A DNA stretch of 64,000 nucleotides from Leptothoe sp034932105 (GCF_034932105.1 NZ_JAYGIG010000009.1:1-64000), one strand, 5' to 3'; shown: positions 42,605-53,084, counted from the stretch's first letter. Made by a program: numbers and translations. The notes: generated from the sequence alone by a model not told the origin.

Positions 42605-43801
42605 CTACTCTGAATTTTTAGCGATAGCCGCTAGCTGTAGCCCAGATGGATAGGTGCCATCTTCCTTAATGCGATCAATAATCGCTTCTGAAATGGGAAA
42701 ATTCAGCCGTTTAGCCAAAGCCCGCACCACATCCCCTCGGTCGATGGTGCCGGCTACGGCATCCGCTGGGGAAAGTACGGTAATTCGTCGCAGCTCATTT
42801 TCTTCTAAATCCGTAATCACCTTTGATAGGGGCGTTTCTTCCCTGACATAGGGCTGATCTAGCAACGGATGGGCGACTTCATCTAGGGTGCGGATCTCCC
42901 ATTGACTGCGCTCAATCTGGCGCAAGTCATCTAGGGATACCATGCCTCGATAGCGACCGTTGGAAGCCGCGAAATAGACGCTGGATTTGCCTGCATGGAG
43001 CAGTTGATCATCGGCAAATGCTCGCAATGTCATCCGGCCATCAATTACCTTAAATTCCCTGACGCTGGCATCTTTAGCTTTGAGACTAGCAATGGCGTCC
43101 TGTAAATCACTGACTCGGTTATAGGCTCCCGCATTGCGCACTGCAAACCATCCCAACAGGGACAACCACAGGAATTGGAATTGTTGGGTGGTCAAATAGG
43201 CGTAAATGCCGATCGTAATCGCCATCCATCCTAAAAGCTGACCCACCCGAGCCGCCCAGCGCACTCCTTGGGCTCGGCTACCGGTCATTTTCCAAACAGC
43301 TGCTTTGAGCACCTGACCACCATCTAGGGGCAGTCCTGGAATGAGGTTAAATAGGGTGAGGACAAGGTTGATGCGGGCAATTGTTCCCACCACTAATACC
43401 ACCACTGGTTGACTTGGCAATATCTGCAACGCCAGGGAGAGGGCCACAAATAGGAAAAAGCTGACTAGGGGGCCTGCGATCGCAACCTGAAATGCTTGAC
43501 CTGGAGTTTTTGACTCCTTATCGATGGAAGCAATGCCCCCAAACAAGAATAGGGTAATTGAGTTTACTTGGATGCCCTGGCGCTTAGCCACTAGGCTATG
43601 GCCCAATTCGTGGAGCAGCACGGAGCCAAACAAAAGGAGCGCCATTACTAACCCGACCACCGCTGCCATGGGAAAGGAAAAACCATCGCTATGCAGATCG
43701 CTCCCATAGGCAAACGTCATCAGTAGCACAATAAAGAACCACGAGTTATCAACGAATAGGGGGATGCCAAAAATCGTGCCAATGCGCCAACCGGATTGCA
43801 T
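42605..43801 (-). CDS. Site-2 metalloprotease with CBS domains
   Basis: The 398-aa membrane protein is an S2P/M50 protease: HExxH motif LLHELGHSLVAKR (residues 63-75), second metal ligand LDGGQVLKAAVW, and about six spans. Residues 250-390 carry a CBS pair (MVSLDDLRQIERSQWE; ITVLSPADAVAGTIDRGDVVRALAKR), which binds adenine nucleotides in relatives. It probably performs regulated intramembrane proteolysis. Divergent from trpF. Confidence 0.92.
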   Translation of the reverse strand: MQSGWRIGTIFGIPLFVDNSWFFIVLLMTFAYGSDLHSDGFSFPMAAVVGLVMALLLFGSVLLHELGHSLVAKRQGIQVNSITLFLFGGIASIDKESKTPGQAFQVAIAGPLVSFFLFVALSLALQILPSQPVVVLVVGTIARINLVLTLFNLIPGLPLDGGQVLKAAVWKMTGSRAQGVRWAARVGQLLGWMAITIGIYAYLTTQQFQFLWLSLLGWFAVRNAGAYNRVSDLQDAIASLKAKDASVREFKVIDGRMTLRAFADDQLLHAGKSSVYFAASNGRYRGMVSLDDLRQIERSQWEIRTLDEVAHPLLDQPYVREETPLSKVITDLEENELRRITVLSPADAVAGTIDRGDVVRALAKRLNFPISEAIIDRIKEDGTYPSGLQLAAIAKNSE

Positions 43802-44039
43802 AGTGATATACCTTTGATATGCCTAGAAAACTAGGGACAGGATTATGAGCATAGTCCTACTAAAAGCCTACTCAATCACGCCCCATCCAGAACTGTAAGT
43901 TTTCGTCAGGTAAACCCAGGGGGTTTCCTAGGATGTGCTAGCCCTAAAAAGCAACTTGAATCTCAAGCACTGACTTCATTTTAATGAGGGGTTTACAAAT
44001 GTCGTTACAGGATATCCGAATCTTTTTTAATCATTATCA

Positions 44040-44690
44040 ATGCGGGTTAAGATTTGCGGTCTGACCAAACCAGACCAAGCGGTTGCGATCGCAACCATGG
44101 GAGCATCAGTTTTAGGCTTTATTTGCGTCCAACAATCGCCACGCTACGTGTCCCCAGACACCATCCAAGCAATTGTCAAAGCGCTTCCTCCCATAGATTG
44201 CTTTGGTGTTTTTGCCGATGCCTCCATCAAACAAATCCAGCAAACGGTCGCCCTTGGACAACTGAGCGGCGTACAACTCCACGGCCAAGAATCCCCCGAC
44301 TATTGCCAGCAGGTCCGGCGGGTGTTGCCCCAGGTAGAGATCATTAAAGCCCTGCGCCTTCGACATCCACAGGACCTAGACCGGTTACAGGACTACACCC
44401 CTTATGTAGATACATTTTTACTGGACGCCTATCATCCAGAACAGCTGGGCGGCACCGGACACACCCTAGACTGGCAAGCGCTGCAAACATTTCACCCTGA
44501 AAAACCCTGGTTTTTAGCGGGGGGCCTACGTCCCGACAATGTGGCTCAGGCCCTATCCATCCTGTCACCCCAGGGGATTGACCTCTCCAGTGGAGTAGAA
44601 TACGCCCCTGGAGACAAGGACCTAGCCCAGGTAGCTCAACTGCTAGCAACCGTTAAAACCATCACAGGAGATGAACCCACGACCCCCTAG
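44040..44690 (+). CDS. trpF: Phosphoribosylanthranilate isomerase
   Basis: The 216-aa TIM-barrel enzyme performs the third step of the tryptophan branch after anthranilate. Catalytic Cys in VKICGLTKPDQ and Asp in FLLDAYHPEQLGGTGHTLDW, with the phosphate-binding GGLRPDNVAQAL and GIDLSSGVE. The plus-strand gene stands apart from other trp genes, as usual in cyanobacteria. Confidence 0.96.
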   Translation: MRVKICGLTKPDQAVAIATMGASVLGFICVQQSPRYVSPDTIQAIVKALPPIDCFGVFADASIKQIQQTVALGQLSGVQLHGQESPDYCQQVRRVLPQVEIIKALRLRHPQDLDRLQDYTPYVDTFLLDAYHPEQLGGTGHTLDWQALQTFHPEKPWFLAGGLRPDNVAQALSILSPQGIDLSSGVEYAPGDKDLAQVAQLLATVKTITGDEPTTP

Positions 44691-44874
44691 CCAGCCTGTA
44701 GACCTGACCCAATTAGAATACTCAGAGGAAAATTGAGACATTTGTAACAAAACATCTCCGAGCCTAAATCTTGATTACAGAATATCCTGGTTGCTTCATA
44801 TGGCCTGAGAGCTGGTGATAAATTAAGCCTCAGTAACGTTTAGTCGTTCCTGCTTGTTTACCCAGCTGCACCCT

Positions 44875-45039
44875 ATGTACAACGCCCAAAAAGACTGGTT
44901 AGGTGCATTTATAATTGCTGCCCTCGGTGCAGGCATCATCACATCGTTTGCTGTCAGCCAAGGCCAAAATCCCTTGATTGCCCTGGGGATTACAGGTTTT
45001 GCCTCTGCTGCCGCTGTGCTCCTTGACCACTTCTGCTAG
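44875..45039 (+). CDS. Small membrane protein
   Basis: The 54-aa protein (MYNAQKDWLGAFIIAALGAG, then ISFA-like VSQGQNPLIALGITGFAS, end LLDHFC) has two predicted membrane spans. I do not recognise a family. The ATG at 44875 is preferred over a TTG at 44854. It lies alone between trpF and the surface-protein gene. Confidence 0.55.
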   Translation: MYNAQKDWLGAFIIAALGAGIITSFAVSQGQNPLIALGITGFASAAAVLLDHFC

Positions 45040-45143
45040 TTGCTAGGAAACGGTCTTGCCTTTTTTAGCCCCGAGCAATGAATGATTCCTGTCCAGCCAG
45101 TAGTTTGCACTGCTGGCTTTTTCATGGGGCAAATGCTCACAAC

Positions 45144-47780
45144 CTAGGCAAACCTAGCTTGTATAACCACATCATCAAAGTCCATATCCCCGCCGCCAGA
45201 AAGATCTTCAAAGCCAAAGGTGTTATTGCCCAAGAGTCGAACATGATCCGTGCCATCCCGATTGCCCAAGGTATGGGTGAAGTAAATGGCCGGGTCATTC
45301 GCCCCATTCCCATCCAATAAGTCAGCCATCGTGCCATCGACGATCAAAAATGTAGACAGCAACTGGCCACCTAAAACCTCAGCGGTATAACTCACGGTTT
45401 TCCCATGGGTGCCTGTTAGGTCTAAGTCTAACCGTTGAGCCAAGGCTGCCTGGGCGTAGCCAGCATCCCCAGGGTTCAGCAACAATCCTAGGGAGTCCCG
45501 CACCTGACCCTGCTCGTTTTCAACGACAAATAGACCCGCCACACTATCCAATGCTGCTTCCCGGAACACATCTATCGTGGCCGTCAGGCTCCCTGTTTCC
45601 GTCCGCAGATCAATCAGTTCAGAATCGGGGCTAAGACCCTGGAGTCCTGTGCCAATCGGGACAACGTCACCCACCACGGCCTTGATCACCAGCTGATCAA
45701 AGGAGCCAGTTTGGCCTTGGCGGAACCCAACCTGCACGGCCCCAGTACTTAACGCTTGCTGCTCGACGAGCTCTGACTGGCTGTTAACCTCCGTGAGGGT
45801 AATCGTTCCCCCCATTCCCCGACGCAGGCTATCGAGACTGCCGTCATGGATGACGGCAAACTGCAACACTGTGCCCGCTGTCGCTGTCATGGTCCGACTG
45901 GTGGCTAGAGCAGGAATCTCCCCTGATTCAAGGGTGGAAAAAACTACCTGGGCTGCAGCTAGGACCGCATCTAAATAACCTGGGTCCTTGGGGGTGAGTC
46001 CGTTGACGCCACCATTGGTATCTGTGGCAAATAGAATGATTTCCTTCACCTGCTCGGAGGCATTTTGGCTAATGGAAAATTCGATTAAAACATCGCCACT
46101 GCCGCCAACAGCCAACCTTGCCCCTTGGGGGGTGAGACTCGCTGGTACTGGAGTCACAGGAACTGGGGACGTTGGATTAGTTGGGCTAACCGGATCATCG
46201 TCATCCTGATTGGTTACGGACACCGGCACCGGCAGCAACGTACTGTAGCGAGTATCTGTACTGGTGACACTGGTGTTAATAATATAGGCGGCATCGCCAT
46301 CGTCATCGCCATCATCAACGCCAGTGATGGTGACGGTTTGCGGTGTATTCCAATTAGTTGTCGTAAAGGTAATACTGGGTGTTACGGTCCCTTCACTCAG
46401 ATCATCACTAGTAAAACCAAGGGTTACAGTATTTGCCGGCTGACTGGCTAATACGGCCGTGAAGGTGGCTAGGCCTCCTGTTTCTGTCGTGATCAGACCC
46501 GTCGTTGGGGTCAGATTAATGGCCGGGGTCGGGACGACCTGGCTTTCCACGGCACCAATATCGACTGTCGTACCTACAATCCGATCAAAGGGAAAACCTC
46601 GCTGATCCAAGGGAATCGCCTCTGCACTATCACCATCACCATCTAGGTCAAAGGTATCTATTGGTAGAACACCTGGGCCTGCATCGATCACGGGGCTAGC
46701 ATTTTGGGGTGCATGGGTTTGGGTAAAACCACCGTTGGCTTGCAGCGCTCCCAATTGTGGATTTAAAGCAACTGCACTAGTCCCGACTTGATCACTCTTA
46801 ATGCCATTGGTAAAGCCAGTAGCATTGCCACCGTTACCGATGAAGTTATTGCCACCGGAGACCGTGGTACCCCTGCTACTCAGAAAATTGATATCAGCAA
46901 TGTCGTCATTACCAACGTTATTGGCGATGATACTGCTAGTGACGGTAACGCCTCCAAAGTTGGCAATACCACCGCCACTATTTCCCATAGCCTTGTTGTT
47001 GATCACGGTGCTATGGGAAATAGTGGCGGTGGCTGCACCAACCACCACGGGAAGACCGCTAGTACTAAGCCTGACTGTGTTCGCTAGGCCACCCCCTCCC
47101 CTAGTGGCTGTATTGCCACTGAGGGTACTGTTGGTGAAATTTAATGTGCCGTCGTTACGAATACCACCACCATTCGGTGCGCTATTGCCGCTGAATGTAC
47201 TACTAACAACAGTGACTAGGGACCCAACGGTGTTTAAGAGACCGCCACCGCCGCTGGTGGTGCTAGTGCCAAGGGCCGTGTTGTTAATAATGCTGCTATT
47301 GATAATGGTTAGTTGGCCATTATTACGGATGCCACCGCCATCATCAGCTGCCTGATTATTTTGAACAATAATGTTTTGTAGGGTTAAGAGACCATTGCCC
47401 TGGTTGTAAACTCCACCACCGTCATCATTGGAGTTACCGTTTTGAATAATTACCCCATCGATCAGAGCAGCGGTGGCGGTACTTTGGGTGGTAACGACCG
47501 TATGGTTGACATTGCTACCGGTGAGAATCGTTTGATTGATGACCCAATCACGCTGATTGCGGTCTGTTTCTGTGCCGCTAAAGCCCCCATAGAGTTTCAG
47601 GGCTCGATTAACGGTAAAGGTATCGTTCGGATTATTGCCGGGGGTGTAGGTGCCCTGGGTGATCCAAATTTCATCACCTGGGTTGGCAAAGGTTAGGGCT
47701 GTCTGCAAACTAGTGGCTGTATTCCAAGAAGCACCGGTATTGCTATTGGGGGCATTCGCTGTAACGTGAAAAATAGCCAT
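45144..47780 (-). CDS. Large surface protein: beta-helix, Calx-like domain, DUF4114
   Basis: The 878-aa protein has no clear signal peptide but opens with a right-handed parallel beta-helix (about residues 60-330) carrying repeated short GGGI/NSTIS motifs, such as DGGGIRNNGQLTIINSSI and NGGGIRNDGTLNFTNSTLSGN, and a choice-of-anchor Q style end (GFTQTHAPQNASPVID). A Calx-beta/cadherin-like segment follows (FTTTNWNTPQTVTITGVDDGDDD). The last about 150 residues are a DUF4114 domain ending FGFEDLSGGGDMDFDDVVI. Such proteins are usually secreted or cell-surface adhesins, possibly Ca-binding and exported by type I secretion. Confidence 0.85.
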   Translation of the reverse strand: MAIFHVTANAPNSNTGASWNTATSLQTALTFANPGDEIWITQGTYTPGNNPNDTFTVNRALKLYGGFSGTETDRNQRDWVINQTILTGSNVNHTVVTTQSTATAALIDGVIIQNGNSNDDGGGVYNQGNGLLTLQNIIVQNNQAADDGGGIRNNGQLTIINSSIINNTALGTSTTSGGGGLLNTVGSLVTVVSSTFSGNSAPNGGGIRNDGTLNFTNSTLSGNTATRGGGGLANTVRLSTSGLPVVVGAATATISHSTVINNKAMGNSGGGIANFGGVTVTSSIIANNVGNDDIADINFLSSRGTTVSGGNNFIGNGGNATGFTNGIKSDQVGTSAVALNPQLGALQANGGFTQTHAPQNASPVIDAGPGVLPIDTFDLDGDGDSAEAIPLDQRGFPFDRIVGTTVDIGAVESQVVPTPAINLTPTTGLITTETGGLATFTAVLASQPANTVTLGFTSDDLSEGTVTPSITFTTTNWNTPQTVTITGVDDGDDDGDAAYIINTSVTSTDTRYSTLLPVPVSVTNQDDDDPVSPTNPTSPVPVTPVPASLTPQGARLAVGGSGDVLIEFSISQNASEQVKEIILFATDTNGGVNGLTPKDPGYLDAVLAAAQVVFSTLESGEIPALATSRTMTATAGTVLQFAVIHDGSLDSLRRGMGGTITLTEVNSQSELVEQQALSTGAVQVGFRQGQTGSFDQLVIKAVVGDVVPIGTGLQGLSPDSELIDLRTETGSLTATIDVFREAALDSVAGLFVVENEQGQVRDSLGLLLNPGDAGYAQAALAQRLDLDLTGTHGKTVSYTAEVLGGQLLSTFLIVDGTMADLLDGNGANDPAIYFTHTLGNRDGTDHVRLLGNNTFGFEDLSGGGDMDFDDVVIQARFA

Positions 47781-47933
47781 AGTGTACTAGCCAGACGGAA
47801 TAAAAAGAAGGGCCGATGGGCGTTAGAGTTCCCAAATCAGGGCCTCCCTAGATCCCGATAAAAAACCGACGATAGTGGTTTATCGTCGGCAAGGAAAGTG
47901 TTTTGTTGTAGGAAATATGAGCTGTTGCAGAAC

Positions 47934-49238
47934 TTAGTTCAGCGCTTCTAGGTAGTCGCGAACGCGATTACGTCGCTTGGGCTGACGCAGCTTTTGCAAT
48001 GCCTTGGACTCAATTTGACGGACACGCTCACGGGATAATTCCAGGGTGCGGCCAATTTCAGCCAGGGAGTAGGGCACTCCATCCCCTAGGCCAAAGCGAA
48101 GACGAATGACTTCTTGCTCCCGGGTAGTGAGGTCAGAGAGTAACTGATGTAAGTCGCGGCGGAGGGCATCCCGAACGGCTAGCTCTTCAGGAGAAAGGGC
48201 ATCGGTCTCTAGGAGATCTCCGAGTTCCGTATCTCGCTCTTTGCCGACCTTAGTTTCTAGGGAAATGGACCGGGGCACCTTGAGCAGCACTTCTCGCACC
48301 TGGGGCGCTGTCATGTTTAGCTCGCGGGCGATATCTTCCACGGTGGCCGTACGGCCTTGGGTCTGGGAGATTTTGCGCTGGGCTTTTTTGATTTTGTTGA
48401 GTTTTTCGGTAATGTGGACCGGCAGGCGAATGGTCCGACTCTGGGTTGCGATCGCACGGGTAATACCCTGACGAATCCACCAGTAGGCATAGGTACTAAA
48501 GCGATAGCCCTTGGTGGGGTCAAACTTCTCCACTGCCCGTTCGAGCCCCAGGGTGCCTTCCTGAATCAGATCCAGCAGCTCTAGGCCACGGTTTTGATAT
48601 TTCTTCGCCACCGACACAACCAGACGCAGGTTCGCCTTAATCATGTGCTCCTTAGCCCGCACACCTTCAGTACAGGCTGCGTCCAAGTCTTCAACGGATA
48701 GCCCAACGGTTTCGGCCCACTGACGCTTCCCGGCCTGGAGGGTAGGCTTGAGTTCTGTAACATGAATGTCGCATTCCTTGGCTAGGCGTTCCAGGGAGGG
48801 CCGATGGCCCAACTGGGCCGTGATGCGATCGCGGGTCTCTAGGAGGACGACATAGTTAGCGAGAATCCCATCTTGGTTCTCAGCGGCCTGTTTGCGCTCT
48901 TCCAAAAGCTTCATATAGCCTTGGACTAATTGCGCTTCCGCCACCTCTTCGTCTCTCTCCAAAAGACGTACACGGCCGATTTCTTGTAAATAGAGACGAA
49001 CCAAATCGGTGGTCCGTCGCCCTGCGGCGACGGCCAACTTATCAACGTCTAAGTTATCTACAGTGCCATCATCATCTTTCGATAGCAGCATTTTGATATC
49101 AGTATCGCTGGGCTCATCCTGAACAGGATCCAGCAAAGCGAGAGCAACAGAGCTGGGGGCTGCCAAATCAGCATCTGCAGTGGATTGATAAGACGTTGCA
49201 TCCATAACCATGGGCGGTGTAACTCTAAAAACAGTCAA
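47934..49238 (-). CDS. sigC: Group 2 sigma-70 factor, SigC type
   Basis: The 434-aa sigma factor has a variable acidic N-terminus, then RRTTDLVRLYLQEIGRVRLLERDEEVAEAQLVQGYMKL, which I associate with the cyanobacterial SigC branch; SigA would read differently there. The sigma 2 region contains GLELLDLIQEGTLGLERAVEKFDPTKGYRFSTYAYWWIRQ, and the C-terminal region ends with the region 4 helix-turn-helix YSLAEIGRTLELSRERVRQIESKALQKLRQP. Group 2 factors redirect transcription under stress and nutrient change. Start could also be ATG 49208 (MVMDATS). Confidence 0.85.
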   Translation of the reverse strand: MTVFRVTPPMVMDATSYQSTADADLAAPSSVALALLDPVQDEPSDTDIKMLLSKDDDGTVDNLDVDKLAVAAGRRTTDLVRLYLQEIGRVRLLERDEEVAEAQLVQGYMKLLEERKQAAENQDGILANYVVLLETRDRITAQLGHRPSLERLAKECDIHVTELKPTLQAGKRQWAETVGLSVEDLDAACTEGVRAKEHMIKANLRLVVSVAKKYQNRGLELLDLIQEGTLGLERAVEKFDPTKGYRFSTYAYWWIRQGITRAIATQSRTIRLPVHITEKLNKIKKAQRKISQTQGRTATVEDIARELNMTAPQVREVLLKVPRSISLETKVGKERDTELGDLLETDALSPEELAVRDALRRDLHQLLSDLTTREQEVIRLRFGLGDGVPYSLAEIGRTLELSRERVRQIESKALQKLRQPKRRNRVRDYLEALN

Positions 49239-49743
49239 GGCCGTCTAGCCCTCGTAAATGTAGTGTGCCCGAGCTAAGAGATCGGAGAACAGTCCACAAA
49301 ACTTGGGGGTTGCTCCAAATGCGAACCTTTTGAGCTAGATTGATGCACCCATACTTAGCGTAGGGGGCGGTTGTTAAAGCCCAAGTGACTCACATCAAGG
49401 TGATGTTAGGATCTACATCACTCAGCGAACCGATTCCGAGCGATCTCATCATTAAGATTGCGCCGCAGGCCCTATATAACTAAATATCAACCTCTCTCAC
49501 CGTCCTGATCCGGATTAGTCCAGGTTTTTCAGTGGCACAGCAAAACCAGAAATGTCCTGACGCATTCAGGCATAAGAACATGGGATTATCTCGGTCAGCA
49601 GTGACTTTCAGAAAGAACCCCAAGCACCAGACACCAGGGAGCAACCGGCGAAAATCTCACCAGAGCTTTATCTCCAATGTCCGTTTTGTGACGTTTGCTT
49701 TATGTATAGCCAGTTAGACTAGCTGTCCCTGCTTCCTAAAGAG
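49239..49743. other. Spacer between sigC and helicase genes
   Basis: 505 bases, no convincing gene. A 61-codon plus-strand frame (49532-49717, GTG start) has no family signal and weak coding bias. The stretch should contain the sigC promoter; no confident box was found. Confidence 0.4.
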
Positions 49744-52700
49744 TTAGCTTTCGTCAATTACCGCTTTCCGATCGAGCAGTAGCAGATTGCGCAACTGGTC
49801 TGTATCCAGCTCTGTTAACCATTGTTCACCAGCTCCAACCACCTGTTCTGCCAGCGCTTTTTTGCTTTCAATCATGTCGTTGATGCGCTCCTCAAGGGTG
49901 CCGCTACAGACAAATTTATGCACCTGTACGTTGCGGGTCTGGCCAATGCGAAACGCTCTATCCGTGGCCTGATTTTCGACGGCGGGATTCCACCAGCGAT
50001 CAAAGTGAAAGACATGGTTTGCCCGGGTGAGGTTTAGACCCACCCCTCCAGCTTTGAGCGAAAGAATAAATAGTTTGGGCCCGTTGGGATCCTGCTGAAA
50101 TCGATCCACCATTGCTTCACGGGCGGGCTGAGACGTGCTGCCATAGAGAAACATGGCCTCTTCCCCCAGATGTTCTTTGAGGTGATCCTTTAGCAAATTG
50201 CCCCACTCGGCAAATTGGGTAAATATCAAGGCCCGATCACCTTCTGAAATCACCTCTTCGAGCATCTCATTCAACCGTTGCAGCTTGGCAGAACGCCGTT
50301 GCTTGCCTAAGGACTCCTGCTTCAGATAGTGGGCCGGATGGTTACAGATTTGCTTGAGTTTGACCAATAGGCCTAAAATCATTCCTCGCCGCTGTACGCC
50401 ATCCGCTTCGTCAATGTTGACTAGGGCCTCATCCACCGTTTTTTGATATAGGCGGGCCTGTTCGGCAGATAAGCCACAGAAAACGGTCATTTCCTGCTTC
50501 TCGGGCAAGTCCTGAATGATGCTGCGATCGGTTTTGAGTCGCCTCAAAATAAATGGCTGTACCAACCCCCGCAAGGTGCGTAATGAATCGGTATCGCCAT
50601 AGCGCTCAATAGGTGTGGCAAAGCGCCGCTGAAAGAAGTTTTTTGGTCCCAGATAGTTGGGATTCAAAAAATCCATAATGGACCACAGTTCAGCTAACCG
50701 ATTCTCTACCGGGGTACCGGTGAGGGCAATGCGAAAGTCACTGTTCAGTTCCCGCACCGCCTTCGACTGCATAGCATCCGAGTTCTTAATATTCTGGGCT
50801 TCATCCAGCACCAGCCCCTGCCAATCTACTCGCTTTAATTCTTTGAGATCTCGATAGACCAGGGTGTAACTGGTAATGACCAGATTGGTTCCCTGGGCTT
50901 GCTTGGTAAACGTCGTTCCCTTAGGGCGCTTATCACCGTGGTAAATCAACGTTGTTAACTCTGGGCCAAAGCGGTTGACTTCTCGCTGCCAGTTGCTGAG
51001 TACCGATGTGGGACACACGAGCAAAATGGGTTTAGTTAACAGGCCCTCTTGTTTCAGGTGGAGTAGAAATGCAATCAGTTGGATAGTTTTACCCAAACCC
51101 ATGTCGTCAGCTAGACAAGCCCCCAATCCCCACTGTTCCAGAAATGATAGCCAGGAAACCCCGCGCGCTTGATAGGGACGCAACTTCCCTTTAAAGCCAT
51201 GGGGCTCTTGCATCTCTTCCAGGGTTTGGTTGCCCGTTGTGAGGGTGGTGATCAGCTCATCTAACTTACCGGATGCTTCGAAGGCGACCACAGGTAACTT
51301 GTCAATCAGCTGGCCATCCCCACTGCTAATGCGCAAAACTTCTTCGACGGAAAGCTTGTTTTTGGTTTGACGACTGGTAAAAAACGACTGGGCAGCTTTG
51401 ACATCCTGGGGACGGAGTTCGACCCACTGACCGTTGACCTCCACCAGGGGGGTTTGCTGAGAAATTAGCTGTTCAAATTCCCGTTGGCTAACCTTTTGCC
51501 CCCCAATGGACAGCTCCCACTCAAAGTTGAGCAGGCTTTGTAGCCCCAACCGCTGCTGCTGCCGTGAGGGGGCCATGGCCTTGACACTCAATCCCAACCG
51601 GCTAGCGCTGGCCTTGGTGGGATCGACTAGATTTTCCGGTAGGGTGACGCCAAAGCCATTGTCCTGGAGACGACTGGCTGTGGCTTTAATAAATTCAAAG
51701 GCTTGAATTGGATCGAGGAGACACAGACTTGGCCTGGTTTCACCCAAGGTATGTTTTATGGGCTCACAGAGACGGGCGGCTCGTCCTAGACCTGCGAGTA
51801 ATTTTTCTTGGGGGGCATCGATGGTCAGCCCGCGATAATCTAGCTGGTCAACGGGGTGTTGCCAAATGGTCTGGGCATCTAGGCCAAAGTTCTCGTCATC
51901 AGATGATTCTAGACCGTAGTGCAACGTCCAATTGAGCTCGCCATTGGAGTCATGATTGGAGCCGCGGCTGGGGGGTGGGACCAAACGGAATCCTACATGC
52001 ACGGTGTCCAGCGCATCGGCTGCCAGATTTTGTAACGGTGCGGTCCAGGTGTTGAGGGCCTCATTCAACCGCACCAGACCCGCCGGAGTAGATTCAAACC
52101 GTTTTTTTTTGTCTTGGGTCAGGGCACCGACCCATTCCCGCAGGGGTAAATCTTTACTGAGGGGAGCCGTTGGGGACAGGGGCTGAATTTGAGCTAGTTC
52201 ACGTACCTGGGCTGATACTACATTGGCGATAAAGTCTTGCAGCAGAGATGAGGTGGGGGTAGGAAATCCAATCGCCGCAGGTGGTTGATCCACCGCTGCG
52301 GATTTGGCCGTTTTAGCTTTGCTCGTTTGGTCGGCTGTTTTTGCTTTAGTCGTTTTAGCTTTGCTCGTTTTATTGGCCGCTGCTGTTTTTCGGGTTTGGG
52401 TTTTGGCGGTTTGGTACAGGCGACAGACTAGGGGCATACGGTCGGAGAACTGACGCAGTCGGGCTTGATCTAGCGCACTGTTGAGCAGGAGTTGCCAGGT
52501 TGCGATCGCACCGCTACCATCCGCACTCACCGTCGGCATAAACTTACCCCGTGACATCAAATCTAAACTCCAGCGAGCCATGTGGGACCAATAGCGGAGA
52601 TCCCCCCCCACCAAACTGGCATCTGCCCCCAAAGGTGCTCCTGTGAGGAACTTTAAAGCAATGGTCGCTGGCAACATCACCCCAAAGACCTGCCAAGGGT

Positions 52701-53013
52701 GTAAGACAGGGTCCGTTGATGGAGGCTGCCCAGACAACTGGGGATAAATTTTCCCATCCGCATCAAACACCGTTGGCAGAGCTAAAACATGCCCACACCA
52801 GCGAGCCTGAAACCGCTCTAACAAAAGTCCTAAATCCCACTGTTCGTCAGGCTGCGGCAAGGCCTTAAACTCCTCGGCAGTCAAGCAATATGGATGATCT
52901 GCCACCCCCCAACCATCCGCCAGCGTCTCTTCAAGCCTGCGCCACGTTTCAGCCCAAACAAAAAAGCGTTGCTGCGTCGGAAGCCAACTTCCATGGAGAA
53001 TCGCCATAATCAA
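49744..53013 (-). CDS. SNF2/HepA-family DEAD-type helicase
   Basis: The 1089-aa protein has a C-terminal SNF2 ATPase: Walker A CLADDMGLGKT near residue 640, DEAQ box VLDEAQNIKN, and the helicase C-terminal motifs LFILSLKAGGVGLNLTRANHVFHFDRWWNPAVENQATDRAFRIGQTR. Upstream is a DUF3670-like SNF2-associated region. Residues about 213-245 are a Lys/Thr/Ala-rich linker (TSKAKTTKAKTADQ repeated). Relatives assist RNA polymerase recycling or nucleoid remodelling; in cyanobacteria the target is unknown. A start at ATG 53007 is equally possible. Confidence 0.9.
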   Translation of the reverse strand: MIMAILHGSWLPTQQRFFVWAETWRRLEETLADGWGVADHPYCLTAEEFKALPQPDEQWDLGLLLERFQARWCGHVLALPTVFDADGKIYPQLSGQPPSTDPVLHPWQVFGVMLPATIALKFLTGAPLGADASLVGGDLRYWSHMARWSLDLMSRGKFMPTVSADGSGAIATWQLLLNSALDQARLRQFSDRMPLVCRLYQTAKTQTRKTAAANKTSKAKTTKAKTADQTSKAKTAKSAAVDQPPAAIGFPTPTSSLLQDFIANVVSAQVRELAQIQPLSPTAPLSKDLPLREWVGALTQDKKKRFESTPAGLVRLNEALNTWTAPLQNLAADALDTVHVGFRLVPPPSRGSNHDSNGELNWTLHYGLESSDDENFGLDAQTIWQHPVDQLDYRGLTIDAPQEKLLAGLGRAARLCEPIKHTLGETRPSLCLLDPIQAFEFIKATASRLQDNGFGVTLPENLVDPTKASASRLGLSVKAMAPSRQQQRLGLQSLLNFEWELSIGGQKVSQREFEQLISQQTPLVEVNGQWVELRPQDVKAAQSFFTSRQTKNKLSVEEVLRISSGDGQLIDKLPVVAFEASGKLDELITTLTTGNQTLEEMQEPHGFKGKLRPYQARGVSWLSFLEQWGLGACLADDMGLGKTIQLIAFLLHLKQEGLLTKPILLVCPTSVLSNWQREVNRFGPELTTLIYHGDKRPKGTTFTKQAQGTNLVITSYTLVYRDLKELKRVDWQGLVLDEAQNIKNSDAMQSKAVRELNSDFRIALTGTPVENRLAELWSIMDFLNPNYLGPKNFFQRRFATPIERYGDTDSLRTLRGLVQPFILRRLKTDRSIIQDLPEKQEMTVFCGLSAEQARLYQKTVDEALVNIDEADGVQRRGMILGLLVKLKQICNHPAHYLKQESLGKQRRSAKLQRLNEMLEEVISEGDRALIFTQFAEWGNLLKDHLKEHLGEEAMFLYGSTSQPAREAMVDRFQQDPNGPKLFILSLKAGGVGLNLTRANHVFHFDRWWNPAVENQATDRAFRIGQTRNVQVHKFVCSGTLEERINDMIESKKALAEQVVGAGEQWLTELDTDQLRNLLLLDRKAVIDES

Positions 53014-53084
53014 TGTTGCCTTCAGTATCGTTCCACATCAAGATAAACAGGCTTCAGAGCCCATAGATAGAAGAGTTTCCTCCC

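Noticed and set aside
46801..47355. 184-codon plus-strand frame inside the surface-protein gene
   Set aside because: It is the antisense of the repetitive beta-helix region and mirrors its low complexity; the minus-strand frame is the one with domains.
49532..49717. 61-codon GTG-start plus-strand frame
   Set aside because: No ribosome-binding site, no family signal and basic random composition; left as intergenic.
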